From Sphaerosporella brunnea (lineage: Eukaryota; Ascomycota; Pezizomycetes; Pezizales; Pyronemataceae): 64,000 nt of DNA. The stretch is from the NCBI GenBank assembly GCA_008704415.1, contig VXIS01000106.1:1-64000 (forward strand), given 5' to 3'. The notes under the pieces were generated by a model. The model made no database searches. It was not told the DNA's origin and saw nothing but the letters and a program-made list of their open reading frames with translations. Both the position numbers and the translations under genes were made by a program. This document shows, piece after piece, positions 20,350 to 31,639 of the stretch (its first letter is position 1; each line of letters starts with the position of its first letter).

Positions 20350-20877
20350 CTGGTCTATTCTCCGCAGCGGGGAGGGAAAACAAAGTACAGTACTAAGAAA
20401 ACAACCAGAACAAAGACCAAACATTGAGAGAAAGGAATCATACAAAAGACCGAAACCCATCCATCTTAAACCTGAATCATACGTCTGGAAGGGTTGCCCC
20501 TAGCCCGGCAGAACCGGGCTCGGAGGCTGAGCTTCGGGAGGTCTAAGCCAGCCCTCGGCCCAGCCCCGTAGCCCCGTGCCGGGCTGAGCTCCTCCCAGCC
20601 TCGCCCGTGGGCAGAGCTACAGGGAGACGGTCCAGGCGGTCGTGGTGGGTGGGAAAAAGAACAGAGGAGCGAGGATGCGAAGACGAGGTGCGGTGCTGAC
20701 GATCTGGAGGACCCTCGAGGAATTGACCAGACGGGCCCTTTTATAGGGGCTGGCCAAGAGCCTGAGACTCGGCCTCCGAGCTGCCAGCACTATCGCCGCC
20801 CATCTCTCGCCCCCAGGGGCTCGAGGCCCGTCCCTTGGTGCGGCTCCGTCCTACTAGCTCGCAGTCTAACTGCCCAT
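20350..20877 (-). mobile_element. Solo split-direct-repeat of the Ngaro family
   Basis: Matches the A-(spacer)-B unit at 35387-35872 along its length (CT(A/G)GTCTATTCTCCGCAGCGG at the left, AACTGCCCAT at the right), with extra bases near 20420-20460 and 20760-20790. No coding region is attached, so this is a solo remnant, more diverged than the full-length copy. Confidence 0.8.
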
Positions 20878-21850
20878 GGAAACCCAACAACACAGGGAGG
20901 CAAACGCAAACGGGAAAAAGCCTCGTGGATTTGGACACATGGCGAGGAGGTTTCTGTCGATGGAGCTACCTACTGGCAGTGTCCGCTCTGCGCGAATCGC
21001 GCCCAACCCAAGCAGTATAAAGGACACCGCTCGAGAATGCCGAAAGAGGGCGAGAATGACGGCGGTCTGGCGAGACCAGGCGAGACCAGACGAGGCCCGG
21101 CGAGAACCTCACCGGCACGGGAAGGCATCCAGCATGCATCGAAAACTGGGCGGACGAGCCATGCGCTTTGGTGCACCTAGATGGGCGAGCACGATAACAA
21201 TTCATCGGCAGAAACTATCCTCGTACAATGGGAATTTGTGTAGCAGCCGCTCGACAAGGAACACTTCGCCGCTCGTCCTCAACATCCACCTGATCCCTAT
21301 GCACTGGCAACGACTGAGCCAAACCCTAGAATGCCCTCGTTGCATCATGCGCGCAACGTGCTGATCGCACGAAGAGTCACGGCAGCCATGCGAGCTTGAT
21401 GGTGGTCTTGAGCGTTTCCTGGAGCGGAGAAGAGACGCTCCGCCGGCGCTGTGCACGCCAAAAGCAGGTGTCAGCATTCCCCGGCCCTTAAATACTGTAA
21501 GGAAAAGATAGTACCGGGCGAGGACTCAAGCTGGGTGGAGTAGTAGTCCCTCGGGATGAGTGCCAGCCGAGGAAACAGTGCTGTCGGCTCTCTCGCAGTT
21601 CTCCGGTAGGACTGTTGCCAGTATCCATCTCCTCTTGCTGCGGTTCAGGTTCAGCTTGAACGTTGGCGAGACAACCGAGAAACCTCCGAGAACGACGAGA
21701 CTTATCGACTATTGTCCAGACTGCCACGTGACCGGCGAGACATTTCCAGACCTGTGTTGTTTTTGTGGGGTTGTTCCGGTAAATCAAAAGTTATTTTCGT
21801 GAAATGCGCCGTCCGTCAGCCAGCGTTCAAGAGCAGTGTGATTTTGTAGC
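20878..21850. other. Unassigned stretch
   Basis: A short tandem GGCGAGACCAG repeat occurs at about 21067-21105. Many small frames overlap but none shows a known motif. Confidence 0.3.
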
Positions 21851-21960
21851 ACATTGTTTTTTTTGTTTTAATCATATTGTATTCGGCCGCTTGCGGCCAT
21901 GACATACGTAGAAGAGACGCGACTATGCTTATGCACAGTGTTGCAGACGAGACAAGAATT
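21851..21960 (-). mobile_element. LINE 3' end fragment
   Basis: The minus strand ends in hairpin GGCCGCAAGCGGCC and AATACAATATGATTAAAAC followed by an A-rich tail, like the five other copies in this window. Confidence 0.55.
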
Positions 21961-23601
21961 TGGAAAAACAAAAGACAGGAAGAAAAAAGCAGAACAAACA
22001 AAAAAAGCTTTTCAGACACCTGTTCCTGGACCCTTCGCTATAAAAAATTTAACCGCTGTATAATACTACATCGTCGTTGGCACGTATAAAGATGCCATGA
22101 GGCATAAACGCGTGCGCCACTGCATCACGATTCTCTGCCAGCCCACCCACCGTAGCCAGAACTACGGTAATGCGAATGATGGGTGTGTGGTAGATGTGCG
22201 CCGTCTGGGCCCTCCCCACAGTGAATTCGATGGAAGCGTTAAAATGCGGACAGTCCTGGCGGCGCGTCGCTGGGTTGTTTTCTTCGAATGTAGTGTCATG
22301 CGTGCCATTGCTGCCAGTCCAACGAGATGGTCAGCACAGCCTGCAGCCAATGTCGTTCGAAAAGCCGAAAATAATCAACATACACAATGGATATCCTCCG
22401 GACATTTCTTGTGAGCACGGAGCTCTCACGAAGCTTGGCAATCTCTGCGCGGATGGCCGCCTCGACGGCTGTTTTCTGGGGGCTTGATCGGAAGATGTTT
22501 TGCCTATCGCGACGCTCGATCACCCACTGGATTGTGACGCTGCAGCGTGCAGTGGGGTGCCTGCCTAGAGCTGTGGTCGGAACCCCGGTCTTCCCGATGG
22601 TCCCGATACACCCCGCCGCGGTTATGCCCCGTCACACCCCGATGACCCCCGCCCAGCCCCGATCACCCCGTCGCGCCCCGGCCCACCTCGTCGCACACCG
22701 CCCGCCCGCGCCCCGACCCGTCGCCCCGTGCACAGGCCCATCTATTTGTAGCCGGATGAACCATGTTGGTTTGGGGGGTTTGTGGCAGTTGGCGTTGAGT
22801 GTATCGCTGTCGTGTCCTGGACGGTACGGAGAAGAAAGACTGGTGTTGCAACGTTCAACAATCTCGACGAACAAGCGCAATAACATGCTAGGGCGTGCTT
22901 CACTAGGTAGCACTCGATACCACAGCATCGCCAATGATATCGATGACTGCACTTTGCTCACACAGGTATCAGCGCCACCGACAACAGGACTGGATGCTTA
23001 CATGCACGCACGGTCCTTTCCATTGCTGCGGGAGACCTTGATTACTGCAACAGCAATATGTGGTCACGATCCAACTGTAAATAATAGCCAGTTACCGCGG
23101 ACTGAACCCACATCCGCTTGACGCGAGCACTGACTATAGCGACCTAAACCAGCTGCATCGTGTTTGCGAACGTTTTTTTTTCGAACTTACGGTTTCTTGG
23201 TTCGAATCCAGTTTGGCAGATATTGCGGAGATGAAAGGAGGGCTGGAAGGGGGGGGGGGGGGTGGGGGTGAGAGGATTTGCAGCATATGAATTGCTCAAA
23301 AGTACCCTGAGAGGCTGGACAATGCCCAGCGTAGCAATCTGCGCAGGGAAAAAAAACGGCCAAAGTAGAAGGAGCTCGCTCGCCTGGCCTACACAGTCCA
23401 GGGGCAGGTGTGTACATTGATAGCCAGTGAACCAACATCGCGCGATCGTTATACGAATGGCAGCCGACAGAAGCAAGCCCGGCTGGCTGGCTTTTGAACA
23501 CGCTGCTTCGCTGGGAAGGTGCACAAAAAACCTGCAAGTCACCCAAGTCCTTTGAGCTTTGTTCTCTGGAACGAGTGAAACGATGAGATTGGAGTTCTAG
23601 G
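21961..23601. other. Unassigned region, one unrecognised minus-strand frame
   Basis: A minus-strand frame at about 22380-22523 (MIERRDRQNIFRSSPQKTA, EAAIRAEIAKLRE) looks protein-like but is short and unrecognised. A C4-run tract at 22627-22679 is listed separately. A G-rich run lies at about 23247-23266. Confidence 0.25.
22627..22679 (-). repeat. Regular C4 runs (G-quadruplex potential on minus strand)
   Basis: At least six runs of four or more C are separated by 5-6 bases (CCCCGTCACACCCCGATGAC and onward). The minus strand therefore has G4 runs with short loops. Confidence 0.75.
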
Positions 23602-24621
23602 CAGGGTTGTCAGTAGCCAGCCGGCCGGCGCGGCTGGGCTGGGCTTCGAATGGCTGCCTTGGCAGCCGGGCTGGGCTATTTGGGCTGCAGCCATCGAACG
23701 GCTGCAGCCGGCTTCTTCACGGGGCGACGTGGAGAGTTTGCTACTGCGGATAGACGGCATTCGCGTTGAAAACAGAACGAGCGCACACCCGATACTAGTA
23801 AAAGAAACAGCACCTCTCTCTGGCTGACAAAAAAAAAATACAATAATGGGCCAGGAAAAAAGGTAGCTTAAGAGACAACGCGGGCGGGTGAAAAAAGGCA
23901 CATTAAGAGACAATGCGGTGGGCCCCTGACTCAGACTCCGACTCCTGCGTAGTGTTGTCCACGAGTCCCGGACTCCACACTATGGACTTGGGTTTTTGGA
24001 GTTTTCGATGGACTTGTGCCGTGCGAGTTTCACGAGTTTGACTCCGGTTAAAGCTCGAGTGCGCATTATTGTATTCGAGTTCATGGAAATTACAGTTAAA
24101 ACTCAAAACAACAAAACCCTGAGTTATTCCTAACGTCAGAGACACCGAACTTGCTATCTAGAACTCCGGTCCAGCTCGAATCACTGAGAGTTTGGGTGAC
24201 TCGAATACGCTTGAAACTCCAACCTTATTTATAGTTTCAACTCCTACAGTCGATATCGGGCACAAGTCGGGCTCGACTCCGCACCGAACAGACTCGTGGA
24301 CAACACTACTCCTGCGCTAGAAGTGGGTCTACCAGTGCCTGATGGCCCCGGGATGGCGGTAGAGGGAGGGGATGCTGGGTGCTGAGTGTGTTAAAGTGGT
24401 CCATTATTGCACAATGGTTAACGGGTCTGGCAACTTGAAGGGGTGGGGAACGACCGTGGGGTACTAGTATATCGCTCACTGACGATCACTCGATGATGCA
24501 GCCGTTGCAGCCTGGCCGGCCGGCCGACGCGGCTGGCTACTTAAAAAGCCGGCGCCGCTGGCTGGGCTATGAAGCCAGCCGCGCAAAGGCTGGCTATTTC
24601 GGCCGGCTACTGACAACCCTG
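23602..24621. mobile_element. hAT-like non-autonomous element
   Basis: CAGGGTTGTCAGTAGCC at the left faces GGCTACTGACAACCCTG at the right; GGCTGG/CCAGCC-rich subterminal repeats follow at both ends. It contains a separate 359-base MITE (23950-24308). A clean 8-base duplication was not seen. No transposase was recognised. Confidence 0.6.
23950..24308. mobile_element. 359-base hAT-type MITE, empty-site copy
   Basis: TIRs start TAGTGTTGTCCACGAGTC. Perfect 8-base duplications CTCCTGCG flank it (23942-23949, 24309-24316). A second copy in opposite orientation at 35172-40504 carries the Ngaro element; subtracting Ngaro leaves exactly 359 bases, so this copy serves as the empty site. Confidence 0.9.
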
Positions 24622-24656
24622 ATTATGACTGCCCCCAACTGACCTGCACAAACTTG

Positions 24657-25008
24657 ATGGTCAACAAGTGGCGGATTTTGGCAGATCACGGCTCGACGCA
24701 TCCCGGCAGGAGGAGAAAATTTTCCGGAACACCTCCTGCTTCGGCGAACGTGTTGTTGTCCCTTGAGAAACTCCCAGCATCGCCGAATATGCTGTTGTCT
24801 CCCTCAGCCAAGATTGAATCACTGATTTCGGAGGAAAAATCTGATGCTTCGCTGTGAGTGTCCTTTAATCCATCACCCGAGACTCAATTTCAGGGCTTGG
24901 CCACCTCAACCGCAGTCAAATAATCGCCTGCTGCACGACCTCGTCCCGCGATCAATGGATGTGACAGATCCCTTGCCAAAGATACAATCCAAGGAAGCAA
25001 CCGATTAA
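24657..25008 (+). CDS. Possible small two-exon gene, unrecognised
   Basis: ATG at 24657; a GTGAGTG donor at 24854 and TTTCAG acceptor at 24893 would join two in-frame exons to a TAA at 25006, giving 103 residues. The 40-base intron is short even for a fungus, and no domain is recognised. It could be chance or a decayed fragment. Confidence 0.22.
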
Positions 25009-26092
25009 GATGTCAAGGTATACTGCCTTCGAATCCTCTGTAAGCAAAAAAGGGAAACGCTCTATAACGTTCATAAGTTGAAACGCCAGCGGCACCGTTT
25101 GCAAAGATTAGTGTCGAGGATAGGATAACAGTTTCCGCATCCCGACCTTTTACCGCAGTGTACTCGCCAACTAGATCGGGCTTTCGCGCGGTTCCGGTCA
25201 TTGGCATAGAGCGGGATAAAGTCTGCTATGGACTTGATAGCAAATATGAAACGTATAGTATAGTAGCGGAGGTGTCTTAGTTTCTCCACTCAGTGACAAG
25301 AGACGCACTGCGGTTGATGTTTATTCGGGGGCAACAGAAGTCAACACGAACATGGCGGGCGACCTTCGAAGTCATGTTCATCAATAAAATCGCATTCTCA
25401 CCGGCCACAAGCAGAATTTTCCTGACAGGCAGATATACATTGTCATTATTGATTCTTCTTCGGCCGACGATCTTGATGAGATAATTTGAAGCTAACAGAC
25501 CAGCATGTTCGTGGGCTCTCTCACAATCGCTTCCGCCGGGCGGCGAGGAGGGCTTGAAGCTTGTTCGCGGTTAGTGTGTTGAACATTCGCCAGCATCCCG
25601 CGCATATTCATCGCCTAAGAAACTTCATGTTCGAGCAATTGCAGAAACATCACCGGCTCCGGTTTTTATACTTCGAACTGCGTTTGTTCGAGATCGACGG
25701 CTAAAAGTGAGCGGTGCCCTGCATCAGGCAGTCCCGGGAGGCCGATGGCTGTAGCCGCTTGGTTGTCGCATTTGGTATTGAGGTATCTGGTCATCCTCGA
25801 GCTATTTGAGCGTATATTCTGCGTTCGATGTGGGATGTCGCGCTTGACGTTTTTTAGCGCAGGCAGGCAGTGCAGCCACCTGAATAGGAAATCCGAGGTC
25901 ACATAACAGAGCTTCTTGAGGGAATGGAATGGAAGTAGACTTCGACTACACGGTTAGCGAGGTGTTTTCCTATAGTTGCTAGTAGCCTAGGTACCAGATC
26001 TACTCGATTGTATGGATACGCGGGGAATCTGCAAACCTCACTTGCTGTTTTCGGGTCTGCTTGCCAATCTTTTCCTTCGATTTGGCGAATAT
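25009..26092. other. Unassigned stretch
   Basis: A minus-strand frame at 25013-25207 (ARKPDLVGEYTAVKGRDAE...) looks protein-like but has no recognised domain. Nothing else is supported. Confidence 0.25.
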
Positions 26093-26101
26093 TTTACCAG
26101 C

Positions 26102-27000
26102 CGGAATGTCTAAGGACAGTCCAAAGTCAGACTGTCCCGCGGGCTTGCCGCTCAAGGTGCGGGAATCATGCCCGCGCCCCGCACCGAAAATTCGAGATCA
26201 GAACGTAGAATTTAAGGTTTGAAATAACGGGTAGAAAGTTATTGTATGTAGTAATCTATGCAAATCATCGTCTCGGTTATCGCCCATCGCGCCCCCGCCC
26301 CCACCATTACCAACCGCTCCATCGCTATGATGCTTTATAGAAACCAGCGGGCCTCTGCCCACCTCTCCCATTACGCCGCTGGACCTCCTTGGGACTGAAA
26401 AGATAGACTCTCGACTCTGAAGTTCCCCGGAGCGGGAGCTTCGGGGTGTTTATATACATAAGGCAGCCAAAAGGCGCGTGTGCAAGAAAGGAAAGAACTA
26501 TCATAAGAGAAAGGAACGGACGGACGGATGGAAGGAACAGACGGACGGACGGAAGGAAAGAATAGGAGAAAAGGAAACCAAGGGGGCGCACGCTGTCCTT
26601 CATGTAATTTCCGTTTCCAACAGGGACTCTCCACTGCAGTAATCGTTTGACAGCCGCTGTTTTTGGGTGGCGCACCGCGGCGAGTTTGCGCAGTGGCAGT
26701 TCTTTGGCAGCTTTTTCCGCCAGCTCTGCACCGATCATTCCACGCTTCTGAATAGTATCGCGAGGTTTCTTCTGACGAGGCTTTCTCTGTCTAGGGGGAG
26801 AAGGGAGAGTGCGTGGTGGAATAGGACTGAACACGACCCACAAACAACGCGCGGTAAGAAAGGTGTTTGAATAATTTCAACACGTATGTTCTACGTTCTA
26901 ATCTCAAATTTTCGGTGCGGGGCGTGGGCATGATGCCCGCCCGCACTTGAGCCGCAAGCCCGCGGGACAGTCTGACTTTGGACTGTCCTGAGATGTTGCG
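26102..27000. mobile_element. Mutator-like element, copy 1 (899 bases)
   Basis: Long TIRs begin CGGAATGTCTAAGGACAG on the left; the right end is slightly diverged (CTGAGATGTTGCG). They run about 90 bases or more. A 9-base duplication TTTACCAGC flanks it (26093-26101, 27001-27009). The minus strand keeps part of a reading frame (RQRKPRQKKPRDTIQKRGMI, GAELAEKAAK) shared with copy 2 at 43418, which may be captured or a decayed internal gene. No transposase is seen. Confidence 0.8.
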
Positions 27001-27009
27001 TTTACCAGC

Positions 27010-29995
27010 GTTACCTCATCCCCACCGTATTGGAATCCCCCGAGAAAGCCCACGTTTCCTCTTTTTCATTGCGGGTTGGTTTGCTTTACCAGTTGGGGAC
27101 AGGAAAGGCTGCTGCTAGGGCTTCTAACCGCCGCCCTGCACAACACGCAATTAGTGTTGCACCCAGGGTCGGGAATTTAGGACGGGATAGGAAATAATTG
27201 GGAAACCCGTTGAAAATTCCCGGTGATACCAGTACTGGCTTTTAGGAAACGGGCTGTCCCACCGTGTCCACAGAGCTCCCGGCCTGTCTTGAGGGGTTTT
27301 CCAGATGTGTTACGCCGGCACCGGAGGTCGTGGTGATGATGGGGTTATAGGTGGGCGAAGATTTATAAGAGCGGGTCCCCCACCCGTGCCGCCGCCATAT
27401 TTCGACCGCCCGCTCTGCGCTGTTGTGCAGCAGTCGCCGCTGTGGGTGATGCTCAACCCCTCATCGCTCCAGCTCTTGATGTCTCAGCAATATTTCCCTC
27501 AATGAATCACTCTAACCTGTCTGGGTGCAGAGCTGATGATGATGGGCGCCAGCCGGCCAGGATTAAGTGCATCGCCATGACTGCGTCCATTTCCCCGTGC
27601 AACATCAACTTCTCGCGATCGTCGGCGTCATGCTCAATCAAAGAAGCACCGGACGGATCGCCATCACCAAGTCTCGCCTTGCTGATAGTGCCACCCGAGA
27701 AGAGGCAGGGACTCCGCAAATAGGTCTGCGGGCGCTTGGAAAGCCCGGGCGTATGTATGAACGGCGCGGCCGTCGATGAGCACAACGCCATCGATGCGCC
27801 CCCCCCCCCCCTAAACGCGATGCCGTCAGGGTGAATACCGACCAGTGAGGTTTTCGAATCATTCCACCACTCCCTACACGATATCTTGATGCGAGATAAA
27901 TGCCTCCTCAGACACAATCACAGCCGAAGCGACCATTCAAAGGACAGGTAACGCCCAGTACTCAGCGCCCACCGCGTCGACCTCGGGTAGGTGAAAGCGC
28001 ATCGACCGAACGATCTTCCTGCAAACGCACGCCTCTCAGCAGCGCTACCTCCAGCATTCACCATCCCGCAGAACAGCACTCCAAAGCCACTGAGAGCGAA
28101 GATAGTAGGCAGAGTCCTGAAGGCGAAGGCAGCGGCTCAGATGGGGGTTATACTTAAGCAGGGTTATGGCACAGGACTACTTTTTTCAGCGCAAGGTAAG
28201 AGTGCTTCTGCGTTTCAGGGCAGTTCACTGACAAGGTGCGGTTTGGCAGCGACGAGCGCGCCAGCTGAGTTTGAGCTTTCAGCTGCAGACAACTTGCTCG
28301 GTCTTCACCATGCACGGCGTTCCCCTGAGACAATGCAGGGAGAGGTTATACTTTGGGCATGGTGGAGAGACTTGGTTAAGGGCCATGATTCAATTTCTAT
28401 TGAACTTTTCCACACTCGCTACAGTTATTGCATCTAGTTGCAAAAGAGACTAGCTTTTGATATTTGTCACGAACTGTCCTGCGGGGATGAAGGGTGACCA
28501 AAAGGTTTCCGCCAATCCTCGGAACTGTCTCGACAATCACAGCCATGGTTGGCATCGTCCCGTCCCGACCCCGCGTTCCATGTGCAACACTACACACAAT
28601 CTTCCTGCTCCGCCTTCTTTTTCACTGCAGAAAATTGCTGCTCTCCAACTTGTCGAACCCTCTGCGGCCTTGAACGCGTCCCTTTCGAAGTACGGTGTTG
28701 ACGGCCCCGGCGTTTAAAATCTGCGACGGCGAAAATTGCGGCCACAAATTGTCAGCCCAGGAGCGTTATATCGATGTTTGCTCATAGCACAGGAGTTGCT
28801 GATGAGTAACCAATTCGACTCAATAGACAGGTAGGTGTGTTGGCTGTGGTTGAGAGTGGCAGTGGAGAGCATGGTGATGACGGTTTGCCCACTGCTTGAC
28901 CATATATTCGGACAGACTGTCCCTGATCTCTCAAAGCAGTTTCTCTTGTCACCCGCACACAGCGGCTTGGGAGCTGGACGGTCATGATCTCCAGATTCCC
29001 AGCGCATGCATATGATCCAGTAGATCCGGTACTCCAGGTAACTCCGTCGGCCACCAGGGATGGTCGGTCAACATATCCAACTTCTGCCCGTGAGAAAAAG
29101 CCTATCACCGGAGAATTGTCGGAAGGCACTAAGCAGTCGCCGGCGGACCTAAATGAGCATTTATCAGCGAGGTTGCGCAGCGAGAGTAAGCAGCGGTTGG
29201 CACAGGAACGGCTCACTTTGCCAGCAGGTGACTTGCCGCTGAATTGTGATATATATATACTATGTCGCTGCTAAAAACCATTGTTGACATGCTGCACTTC
29301 GCGGAGACATGGCGGCAACATGAGTGCTGAGCAGGAGAGGGTGGCGCCCTGGGCGTGTGGATATCAGCGTCAGTCCTCGCAGCCGGCACACAGGCCTACA
29401 TAACTCCTCAATTGACCGGTGATGGCCTACCTGCAGCCCATTTCTACACAGTATACGTGTGGTCGTCTGCTCACTCTGCTCTCCAGTCCGCTCGGTCGGG
29501 GGTATTGGAGATCTCAAGATATCAAGAGCAAACAGAGTGTAGGAGATATTGAATGAGGGTGCCATCGCCGTTGCTGTTGCGTCATACTTGTTGGGAACTG
29601 CGCGACCTTTTATGAAAACCCGCGTTTCGTCGTATTCAACCGCTACTTACTTTCAGTGAGCAACACTGTCATCTGTACCACTTTCAAGTCGCTCCGTGAC
29701 CCAGACCTTCTCGCCGGTGTTGTGCGTTCTGCCAAAGCATTTGCGTTCCGATTGCTCGTCCCCCGAGCGTCCTTCATCAGGGTGGCGGTAGATTGACGAG
29801 CAATAGACCACTGATTGGCGTCGTCACCGACAAAGAAGCGAACGTTTTCAGGTCGGGTCTGGGGAATGTGGGCTTTCGGCGTCACAGGATCGTGTACGCA
29901 ACACGGACGGACTGAAAAAGATCACGGCATCGCGTCTAGCCCGGGCTGCAATAGCTGTATAAAGGAAGGCATCTTGAATTTTGTGCCACTAACAC
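27010..29995. other. Region with no firm gene
   Basis: Candidate frames are a Ser/Pro-rich one at 27900-28157 (+), one at 27507-27917 (-) and one at 28984-29274 (+). None shows a known domain. A C14 run lies at about 27800. The stretch near 29640-29990 is the left part of a ~2-kb tandem duplication. Confidence 0.25.
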
Positions 29996-30660
29996 TCAGT
30001 ACTGCCACGCAGTCTTGCTCAGTCCCGCCACGCAGTCTTGCTCACTACCGCCACTGCCACGGTTGCTGCTTGATCTTCTCTGCAATAACCATATGTGTCA
30101 ATGATATCCTGAACAGGGAGGGGGGTTGGGATCACTTACTAACCCAATTCAGCTTGCCAGACGGGTATCCAGGCTCCAGGCAAGCCCTGAGGTGAGCGTT
30201 CCTGTCGCTGACCATAGCAAGCTCATCATCAGCCGCATGCCACTCTTCAACGGCGACTTTCAGATTGTCACCCAGCCGCCACGTATGGCGCAGCTCGTGG
30301 TCGTCCAAAACCGGCGCGAGCCTCAGAGCGGCGCGTCGTACACGATATCGGAACGTGGCCCGCACCAGCCGGCGACGGCTCTCCAGGGCGTAAGCCTTCA
30401 GCGCAGCCAGACGCTCAAGAGCAACTTGGCGCGTGAGCACGGCACCGTGAACGGTCCATACACGGAACATGGTCGGTGATGCGTGCCGAAGTTGACGGAG
30501 GTGAGTGGCGACGGCGATGTCGATGTAGTCGTCCTCGAGCTGCAATACAGCGGCGATGATGTCGAGGTGGGTCTCGACCGGGATGGTTTCGATGGTCATG
30601 GTTTTGGTAGTGGTGTCGTCCATGTGGAGAGATGTGTTGCGGAGACGATCACCTGTTGGG
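29640..30660. repeat. Tandem duplication, unit 1
   Basis: This block, including the small gene on its minus strand, recurs about 2.0 kb to the right at roughly 31640-32660. Shared landmarks include GCAATAGAC, TTCGGCGTC(A/G)CAGGATC and GCATCGCGTCTAGC-type text. Identity is moderate outside the gene. Confidence 0.6.
30045..30623 (-). CDS. Hypothetical protein, paralogue A (F-box-like start)
   Basis: Model: 30623-30140 joined to 30079-30045, 172 residues. The 60-base intron has a GTAAGT donor and TTGCAG acceptor. Residues 1-60 (IETIPVETHLDIIAAVLQLE) have the hydrophobic spacing of an F-box (IP.E..L.II..L...D), but this is only a resemblance. The middle is rich in Arg and Ala helices (LERLAALKAYALESRRRLV). 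A paralogue lies 2 kb away with the same intron place. Without the intron the frame stops at 30132. Function unknown. Confidence 0.55.
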
Positions 30661-31639
30661 CATTAAAGCGGGCTGCCAAGGGTTTGGGATGGTGGTGGGT
30701 TGAGCCCTACCGTTGGAAAAGGATGAGGTGGGGGACAAAAGTCGTGGGACACCCGCTGCGAGCACACCAAAATGCGGCTTAATATCTGATCTCACCCCGC
30801 GGCCCAGATTGCAAGTAGCTCATAGACGTGCTGAATATCGTCGTGTACTCCACTCGCGTGTACGAGGTGAATTGGTAAAGATATGCTCCTGCTGTGCCTA
30901 CTGCTGACCCGATCTCGTCAGTGAATCTCACGGTGCTGTCGATGTCCGCACTAGTGCTCAGTTGAACTTTTTCTTATCTTTTCGCTGTTTCTATACTGTT
31001 CACATGCCGGTGTGTTTCTATTTAACGCTCTATCTCTTCGAAGATGTAGGGGTACATCACGCTCATCATTCCCATGCTTCTAGTTGTGTATCTAGCTATC
31101 AGAATACGAGAATTCCACCTCCAGGTGATTGGGACTCTACTCTCGCCAGAATAGCCCTTTTGGAGCGTCTGCTTGAGAGCCTGAGCATGTCAACACTCCC
31201 ACACTCATCCGGCACCCTTATCCTTTCCAATCCCGTATTGATGCTATCCCATGGGTCACCTGCGGTCACCCAGGAATATGAGCGTGATTTTTAAGGTTCC
31301 GGTGATGGGCGTTTCCTTCAAAACCGAGCTTGGTGACAGGTTCATGCTGCAGAAATATTGCCGAAGTCACGGTGACCAACGAGTCAGAAAAACGTCCTAC
31401 GAATAATCGAGAGGATCCGGTACTGTCGCGAGCGTTGCGTTTGGTACGTCACCGGCCAGTTCGCTCGACAAAAACTAACCAGTCGCCAGCGTCGTTCTTG
31501 GTAGAAACACCTGGTATTAAACACGCAGTCCAAAAATTGGTATTCCAGAGCATCGGCGGTTAACCGATTACGGAAGGAACATGAATCGCTCATGTCAGCC
31601 ACGCTAACGATTGCCTGCTTCTAACGCTCCGGACCACAC
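30661..31639. other. Spacer between duplicated genes
   Basis: No gene recognised. A short frame at 30962-31294 (+) has no motif. Confidence 0.3.

Noticed and set aside
22162..23121. Several overlapping frames on both strands near the C4 tract
   Set aside because: High GC keeps stops rare here; no motif, start context or intron pattern supports any of them strongly.
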